Shown here: one piece after another, positions 7,201 through 11,476 of the stretch | Layout: each line of letters begins with the position of its first letter | How positions within the stretch are numbered: the first letter of the stretch is position 1 | Source: Bdellovibrionales bacterium | GTDB taxonomy: Bacteria > Bdellovibrionota > Bacteriovoracia > Bacteriovoracales > Bacteriovoracaceae | Direction of reading: 5' to 3' | NCBI GenBank assembly: GCA_030633015.1 | Contig: DAOVTR010000016.1 | Coordinates: 1 to 11,476 of the forward strand | DNA length: 11,476 nt | Program-made: the position numbers and the translations under genes | The notes under the pieces: generated by a model | The model's input: only the letters and a program-made list of their open reading frames with translations | What the model was told of the DNA's origin: nothing | Database searches by the model: none

Positions 7201-9542
7201 TTACGACAGATCTTACTTATTTTGATGATGGAGCAGCACTGAGTGAAAACGCATACTACTATTATACGGTTTGTGCTTTTGATGGAACTCCAACTCCAAA
7301 TGTTAGCTGTGACGGGATGATTCAATCAATAGAAGTTCCAGATATGAGTCCTCCACCAAACTTTTTAGGAATCTTTAATGCAGGTATTTGTGATACTCAA
7401 GAAAATGGTTGCGTAAAAGTCTCTTGGATCGCTCCTGCTGATTGGACTGATTACGCTGGATTTGAAATCTATTCTGTTATTGCAGATGATACAACTGCAA
7501 TGCTAAGTAACTGTGGTTGCGTTGATGATGATTGTTCTACTAATAATCTTACTAGTTGTGAAATTGTTCTTGGAGACGCTGGTAAGACTATGAATTATTA
7601 CGTCATCGCTTACGACGTCCTTGGAAATAAGACCGCAATTACCAACCCTTTTGCCAACAGCAGAGTTTCAAAAACAGATGATGTAACACCTCCCACTTTC
7701 ACCTCTTTTATGACAGCAGCTCATCAAAATGGGCCTGATGGAAATATAATTGATTGGAGTGGAAGTTTTGAAAGTGATAACCAGTATGTTGAGGTCGGAA
7801 ATGAAATTTATTTTAAGGTCTACCGAAAATTAAGCTCAACATTTATTTTTACTGCAGGACTTCCTGATGGAAATCTTATTGCAACACTGACAACTAAGTC
7901 TCACCTTGATCCACAAGCAGGTTTAAGTGATGGTGTTGCCCATTATTATACGGTCTGCGCAGCTGACACTGCTGAAAATATGTATTGTGATGAAAATATT
8001 AAATCTGTCTCGGTCTCAGATGCAACTCCTCCAGTGATCTTAGGAGCAACGGTTGATATTACGGCGCCTAAGAGTGATGAGGTATATACACTCTCTTGGA
8101 CGCTTTCTGATAACGCTTCAGACAAGAGTAATATTTTGGTGGTTGTCAGACGAAAAATTGCTGACAATGCAACTGATTTTCCAACCGTTGCAGATGCAAT
8201 TATCGACTCAGGTGGAGGGCTAGAGGTTTCCACAGATTATTATAATCCATCTCCTGATTTTTCCCATTGGCTGACCTATCTGATTACTGCCAAAGATGAA
8301 GCAGGGCTTGAATCTACTGCCACTATCGCAGTGCAAATATCAGGAGCGAGAATTACTCCCGCTAATAGAGCAGATTATGAAAATACCGATTGGGTTTTAG
8401 AGCACGGAACAACTGTTATTATAGAGATTCCCCATGACGATCCGGCCCTACAATTGGACTCTTTGACCATGAATGGAACCTCTAGAATTGAGCATCTAGG
8501 TTGCTCTACAACTTTGTGCTATCAAATTGATCTCAATGTTGCTGGGGACGCGCTGATTGATGGTAATTCTGTTCTTTCTGGCGCAGGCAAGGGCTATCTA
8601 GGATGCAATATTGCGGGGCCAGATGGGGTATTAAATGCTGGCGCTGGTTATGGAGATCAAATAGGTTTTGCTGATGGGGCCTATTATTATAATGGTGGAG
8701 CTCACGGAGGAAAAAGTGGAGTTTATTCTACGAGTTACGCTTATCAGGATGGGTATGGAGATATTTATCAGCCTAATGATCATGGAGCAGGAGGAGGAGC
8801 ACTTAATAATATAACTTATATGGGAGCAAATGGTGGCGGAGTGATTAAGCTTGTGGTCGCTGGAACTTTAACCATGAATGGAGAGTTAAATGTTGATGGT
8901 GAATGTACGACGGCTACTTATGGTGGATGCGGTGCTGCTGGCTCAATCTGGGTTAGTGCAGATGTGCTAACTACTACCGCTCTTACTCCTTCGTTTTACG
9001 CGAGGGGAGGCGATAGAGTAACTGCTGTTGGCGGGAACGGTGCAGGAGGAGCAGGAGGCAGAATTGCCATCTATTATAATACCATTTCAAATTTTAATCT
9101 GATAGATGGATTGACCGTTGAAATGTTTGGTGGAGAAGGGACTTACGGTAGATATATTGGAGGAAGTGGAACTCTCTTTTATAAGGGGGCGGCTGATAAT
9201 GATGGCCATCTGGCAATAATAGGAAATACAGGCTACTATAACACTACGACCACTTCTTACATGTACGCATCTGTGACTTATCTAAATTTTCCATCCGGCT
9301 CTAATAATATCTTTGATTCGTTATTTGTCTCAACAGAGGCAAAGGTTTTACAGCAAAATACCACCTTTAAATTGGATATTCGAGAGCTCAATATTGCAGG
9401 ATTATATGTTTATCTGTTTGTTCCTAGTAACGGAAGTGATGCTCCTGTGCATGATTCTAACTGGTTTGAGTATATTGAAGGAACAGGCGTGGTAGAAGAG
9501 ACTTCAGATATGGTTGGAGATGGTAATTTGCGAGAATATTAA
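4266..9542 (+). CDS. Giant Fn3-repeat lipoprotein with glycine-rich C-terminus (putative adhesin)
   Basis: The 1758-residue product begins MKFKRFILIIIILLMTSC, a lipoprotein signal with lipobox MTSC and lipidated Cys18; no Asp follows, so outer-membrane sorting is likely. About twelve fibronectin type III-like domains follow. Five irregular ones (about 50-566) have TPPxFxG linkers at their borders. Three tandem double-Fn3 modules span 567-1249, each with eight conserved cysteines, and one more Fn3 spans 1250-1360. The C-terminal part (1361-1758) has a different composition: glycine-rich between about 1438 and 1605 (GAGGGALNN, GANGGGVIKL, GGAGGRIAIYY), resembling the beta-helix or glycine-rich ends of large secreted proteins in predatory and gliding bacteria. 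It fits a long stalk with a surface-binding tip, so adhesion to surfaces or other cells is the likely role, by inference. ATG 4266 is preferred over the in-frame TTG at 4233 because only from ATG 4266 does a clean signal peptide begin; its ribosome site (GGGG, 4256-4259) is weak. Confidence 0.85.
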   Translation: MKFKRFILIIIILLMTSCMESITPEEALSINKTDSDSGVPSGFDANSYQGCISGSGVSISSTLINFSFPSDADEVQILRDGVQVYSSYSSGVVSFQDAGLFEGKTYHYTCRAVFGTSQTTGTNALDISTLVVNPPQFSGIATASDAVGGALLTWGSPYGGASTDHFEIYYNPGTTIDWSLSAKKEITFSEFTTAIDDLGDELPFMFGVKACTASGVCDSNTESISFVTVDAGAPTTVGVTAVSISNGQCTLTVPWDLTKGAVKKRNVYQRIGAVGGTDINDYILVKVENIADEDIGDPGTTIVLTGLSENTTYHFIVRDEGPSFYESINTSVVSATTGDLTPPIFSGITNLLNGSPADSVLTLSFTAINSQQVDVNGAFEYNIYTTEADLPATPADPCTSGVEKTSLAANLYVSGNLVTYDMTGLNSRKAYRVCVKASDSDGNYSNTGTYLSEVTSDVTPPDFDGVQNVTFDNTNSKMVVTWNGSSSSDIKDYKVKIWNSADAGSSVTLTRTHADYQSGFSFTSAEFPYTSGNVINVVVNACDNAFPDYGLVNCTAIADAFAKSVTLPDVIPPSNFLGISSVGACSPNTDGCIKASWPAPADFGDYVGLKIYEVDVSDNLTWIKDCQCTSSDCVTNPLTSCSITGLGVGKTVYLYARGYDATNNLTTVTNPWINRQSGRTGDFTAPNFISGLTLNQDASGVTIGWSTGLDNQVSSAIEPGNIVTYELYRKIGLDTFSGASIVTNAPDGLNIKTGTDLSFLDPKAGLVSGNTYHYTVCVRDATPNRYCDGAIQSIVLPDSDPPPAFLGIQSAELCDVNDNGCAKISWNAPASWSDYRGFKVYSVADDDSLTLIKLCECSGEDCPDQVTSCEVTGLSIGRDYDFYVRAYDLLNNLTDAVSPYANRRTVRTGDITEPNFNSGLAVAHQINPTSGVNIAWNAASDNQYAVNNFIGYKIYRREATTFSGASITAKAPDGDLIAITTDLTYFDDGAALSENAYYYYTVCAFDGTPTPNVSCDGMIQSIEVPDMSPPPNFLGIFNAGICDTQENGCVKVSWIAPADWTDYAGFEIYSVIADDTTAMLSNCGCVDDDCSTNNLTSCEIVLGDAGKTMNYYVIAYDVLGNKTAITNPFANSRVSKTDDVTPPTFTSFMTAAHQNGPDGNIIDWSGSFESDNQYVEVGNEIYFKVYRKLSSTFIFTAGLPDGNLIATLTTKSHLDPQAGLSDGVAHYYTVCAADTAENMYCDENIKSVSVSDATPPVILGATVDITAPKSDEVYTLSWTLSDNASDKSNILVVVRRKIADNATDFPTVADAIIDSGGGLEVSTDYYNPSPDFSHWLTYLITAKDEAGLESTATIAVQISGARITPANRADYENTDWVLEHGTTVIIEIPHDDPALQLDSLTMNGTSRIEHLGCSTTLCYQIDLNVAGDALIDGNSVLSGAGKGYLGCNIAGPDGVLNAGAGYGDQIGFADGAYYYNGGAHGGKSGVYSTSYAYQDGYGDIYQPNDHGAGGGALNNITYMGANGGGVIKLVVAGTLTMNGELNVDGECTTATYGGCGAAGSIWVSADVLTTTALTPSFYARGGDRVTAVGGNGAGGAGGRIAIYYNTISNFNLIDGLTVEMFGGEGTYGRYIGGSGTLFYKGAADNDGHLAIIGNTGYYNTTTTSYMYASVTYLNFPSGSNNIFDSLFVSTEAKVLQQNTTFKLDIRELNIAGLYVYLFVPSNGSDAPVHDSNWFEYIEGTGVVEETSDMVGDGNLREY
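5964..8012 (+). repeat. Three tandem ~228-codon cysteine-rich double-Fn3 modules
   Basis: Unit borders recur at the motif (L/V)PDxxPPxxFLGI: unit 1 is 5964-6650 (229 codons), unit 2 is 6651-7334 (228), unit 3 is 7335-8012 (226). Each unit has an A half with C-x6-C, C-x-C-x4-C and TSC, and a B half with YTVC and a Cys before D(G/E). In unit 1 the cysteines are 585, 592, 626, 628, 633, 641, 777 and 787. In unit 2 they are 814, 821, 855, 857, 862, 869, 1003 and 1015. Protein similarity is clear but the DNA has diverged, so these are old duplications rather than recent slippage. Confidence 0.85.
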
Positions 9543-9560
9543 ATATAAAGAAAAAAACTT

Positions 9561-9587
9561 TAAGAAAAATTAATGTTCTTATTTTTT
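9561..9587 (+). terminator. Weak AT-only hairpin with T-run after the giant lipoprotein
   Basis: TAAGAA (9561-9566) pairs with TTCTTA (9576-9581) across a 9-base loop and is followed by TTTTTT (9582-9587). The A-run upstream (9551-9557) can extend pairing into the T-run with a small bulge. There are almost no GC pairs, so this would be inefficient; partial read-through into the next gene, 73 bases after the stop, is plausible. Confidence 0.3.
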
Positions 9588-9615
9588 ACCACGATAGGTT
9601 ATTTAAGGAAACGTT

Positions 9616-11334
9616 ATGACGAGATATTTACTCTTATTATTTCTACTATTAAGCTTTGGCATTTTTGGACAAGATAATCTTCAATATTCAAGAAGCGAAC
9701 TTCGATTATTAGAAAATAGTGTTACAACTGAAATTAAAAATAACCTGACAGAGTATTTGGGGCGTGATTCAAAATTTTCTATTTCAACTAAAATCAATTT
9801 TAAAACACCCAGAAATACAATCGTTGGTTCAAGTGATGATTTTGGCTATCTGATTTTTCCTAAAGCTGAAGATATGGTGATGGGAAAAGTTCTTGAGATC
9901 ACCCAAGTTGCTGTTAAGGTTTTTCTTTATGAAAATTATTCAAAGCAGCTCAAACAAAATATTGAGGCCATTGCAAACGGAGTAACTTCCGGGCTTGGGA
10001 CCTCAACAAAGATAGAGTTTGTTATATTTGAATCACCAGGCGTAAGTTTTTTCAACTCATTTAAAGATTATTCATTACCTGCAGCAATTTTGTTTGGTGC
10101 AATTGTTTTAGCGTTCTCATTAATTACCGTTGTTTTGGTCTTTTTTAGAATGTTTAAAAATTCACCACTTTCAATGACAGAAGAAATGCGTGATATGCCA
10201 GCTAGATCGAAAGCTTCGAGTACCGTGAGCGGCAATGTTGGAGTCAAAGAAAGTGATAAGGAAAATTTTGAAAGAAATATCGAAGTTGTTAAAAGTGTTC
10301 TTCAAAAAAATCCATATGTCTTAACAACTGTTTTAAGTAGTTCAGATCAAGATTATATGGGGTTGAAGAAATTAATGCCTTCCATTATGGGGTTAGACTC
10401 AGAGATTATTAAAGGTGTATTTACAGATAAGGTTATATTAAAAATTGAAGAAGCACAGCGGACCAGTAAAAAGATGGACAAGGCGGATTTTTATATGTGG
10501 TTTGACTCTTTTGTTGAGAAACTATCTTTACAAGAGCTTAAAGGTGGAAACAGATATCTCAAATCAATAGATTCCAAAAATGTTTCTAAAATATATGCAA
10601 TTGAACCAGAAGTTCTTATTGACTATGCTTTAAATAAAAAATCTGGGTTAATATATAAATTAGTTCTTCTCTTTCTTCCTGATGATATTGCCAAAAATTT
10701 ATTCGATAAGTTTTCTGCAAACGAATGGTCTATGGTTTTAAATGAAGATGGAGTGAGTGTCGATAATATCAATAGGGCCGCAGCGGAACTAGTTGAGACA
10801 GTTCAGGTTGTGAAAAAAGATGAAGTTAATGATATCCAATCTAAAGAAGCATTAGAAGAAGCTCTTATTATTCCTCTGGTAAGTTATTTAAGTACCAAGC
10901 AACTTGCTGACTATGATAATTTTTTAAATCAGCTAAATAAGTTCTCTCCAAGCATTGGAGAGAAGATTACAGAAAAGATGTGGACTCCTTCAATAATTAC
11001 AAAAATTCCAAGTAATTATTTAGGATCTTTATTAAAATCGATGGATATAAATGAGAGGGAGAATTTAATTATTGGTTTTCCGAGTGAGATCTCAGCATTA
11101 TTAATGAATAATCTTCCAGAAGGAAGAATAAAGCAGGTTGTTGTTGAAATGAGTCAGAGACCAAAAGAAAGTTTTTCTAAGGATTTTTTAACTAGTGCAG
11201 AGAGAAGTTGTAAGAGTTTTTTAACTGATCTTAAGGTTTCTCATGATAACAAAGAGTTTGAGCTAAGAAAAGTTGTTAAAAATATGCCGATTTCAAATGC
11301 CAATGTTAAGCAAAAAACAAAAAAAGCAGCTTGA
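9616..11334 (+). CDS. FliF/FliG-like fusion: periplasmic ring segment, one membrane helix, rotor-like cytoplasmic part
   Basis: The 572-residue product starts with a signal peptide (MTRYLLLLFLLLSFGIFG, cleavage near Gly18). Residues 25-150 resemble the C-terminal periplasmic part of FliF: ELRLLENSVTTEIKNNLTEYLGRDSKFSISTKINF parallels FliF's 'lek-v-ilepvlG...v-v-v-df', and ITQVAVKVFLYENYSKQLKQNIEAIANGVTSGLG parallels its following helix-strand unit. One membrane helix spans 155-177. The remaining ~390 residues are helical, with FliG-like hairpins: NPYVLTTVLSSSDQDYMGLK, KLVLLFLPDDIAKNLFDKF, LLMNNLPEGRIKQVVVEM. Standard FliF has two membrane helices and a separate FliG, so this looks like a reduced MS-ring segment fused to a switch-ring-like part. 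AAGGA (9605-9609) lies six bases before ATG 9616. The family resemblance is by eye; confidence in the TM topology is high, in the FliF match moderate, in the FliG match low to moderate. Confidence 0.6.
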   Translation: MTRYLLLLFLLLSFGIFGQDNLQYSRSELRLLENSVTTEIKNNLTEYLGRDSKFSISTKINFKTPRNTIVGSSDDFGYLIFPKAEDMVMGKVLEITQVAVKVFLYENYSKQLKQNIEAIANGVTSGLGTSTKIEFVIFESPGVSFFNSFKDYSLPAAILFGAIVLAFSLITVVLVFFRMFKNSPLSMTEEMRDMPARSKASSTVSGNVGVKESDKENFERNIEVVKSVLQKNPYVLTTVLSSSDQDYMGLKKLMPSIMGLDSEIIKGVFTDKVILKIEEAQRTSKKMDKADFYMWFDSFVEKLSLQELKGGNRYLKSIDSKNVSKIYAIEPEVLIDYALNKKSGLIYKLVLLFLPDDIAKNLFDKFSANEWSMVLNEDGVSVDNINRAAAELVETVQVVKKDEVNDIQSKEALEEALIIPLVSYLSTKQLADYDNFLNQLNKFSPSIGEKITEKMWTPSIITKIPSNYLGSLLKSMDINERENLIIGFPSEISALLMNNLPEGRIKQVVVEMSQRPKESFSKDFLTSAERSCKSFLTDLKVSHDNKEFELRKVVKNMPISNANVKQKTKKAA

Positions 11335-11382
11335 CGAATAATTTTATCTTTTTTAATTTAGTAAATATATTTTGGAGAAATT

Positions 11383-11476
11383 ATGTTTAAAAAAATGCTA
11401 TTTATTTTTATTTTATCTTTTACTAATCTGCTTTATGCCCAACTGCCAGTTGTTACTCTTGATGGAGAGTCAGGCG
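11383..11476 (+). CDS. N-terminal fragment of an exported protein (truncated by window end)
   Basis: Thirty-one codons are visible from ATG 11383, with GGAG (11374-11377) five bases upstream. The product starts MFKKMLFIFILSFTNLLYA, a Sec signal peptide with probable cleavage after residue 19, then QLPVVTLDGESG. It lies 48 bases after the FliF/FliG-like gene on the same strand, so it probably belongs to the same transcript. The visible part is too short to assign a family. Confidence 0.75.
   Translation, partial: MFKKMLFIFILSFTNLLYAQLPVVTLDGESG

Noticed and set aside
7946..8233. Minus-strand open frames inside the giant gene, motA and the first gene
   Set aside because: They are short, have no ribosome sites or recognisable protein features, and lie antisense to well-supported genes.
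11383..11476. Calling the last fragment FliP because of the 'AQLP' after the signal peptide
   Set aside because: FliP also begins this way, but thirty-one residues that are mostly signal peptide cannot support it, and other exported families fit equally well.

Overview
The window is AT-rich and reads as chromosomal DNA of a Gram-negative bacterium. It has two lipoproteins with lipobox-like N-termini, a small protein that looks like an outer-membrane barrel, a MotA/MotB stator pair, and a very large Fn3-repeat lipoprotein ending in a glycine-rich region. This mix, together with the AT-rich coding style, suggests a Bdellovibrio/Bacteriovorax-type organism (Bdellovibrionota). That assignment is inference from gene content, not a match to a known genome.

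Layout. Bases 1-1053 hold the 3' part of a gene whose product resembles C45-family (acyl-CoA:6-APA acyltransferase / carcinine hydrolase-like) enzymes, with an extra helical C-terminal region. A weak AT hairpin and a good sigma70-like promoter follow, leading into an overlapping motA-motB pair (1196-2669). A convergent gene on the minus strand (2675-3277) encodes a small exported, probably beta-barrel protein. Diverging from it, under a clear promoter, is a PEGA-TPR lipoprotein (3360-3959). A 306-base gap with paired short repeats and a -10 box precedes a 1758-residue lipoprotein (4266-9542). It has about twelve Fn3-like domains, six of them forming three tandem ~228-residue cysteine-rich double modules, and then a glycine-rich C-terminal region. 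After a 73-base gap comes a 572-residue protein (9616-11334) with a signal peptide, a FliF-like periplasmic segment, one membrane helix and a long cytoplasmic part that looks FliG-like. The window ends in the first 31 codons of another exported protein (11383 onward).

How the genes may work together. MotA/MotB is an ion-driven, peptidoglycan-anchored stator. The 572-residue protein looks like a reduced MS-ring segment joined to a rotor-switch-like cytoplasmic part. The two lipoproteins and the barrel-like protein would act at the outer membrane or cell surface. One reading is a non-standard motor or surface-motility/adhesion apparatus, with the giant lipoprotein as the surface-contact part. 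No ordinary flagellar structural genes are visible here. The genes lie in several transcription units, so functional linkage is a hypothesis based on proximity and family resemblance.
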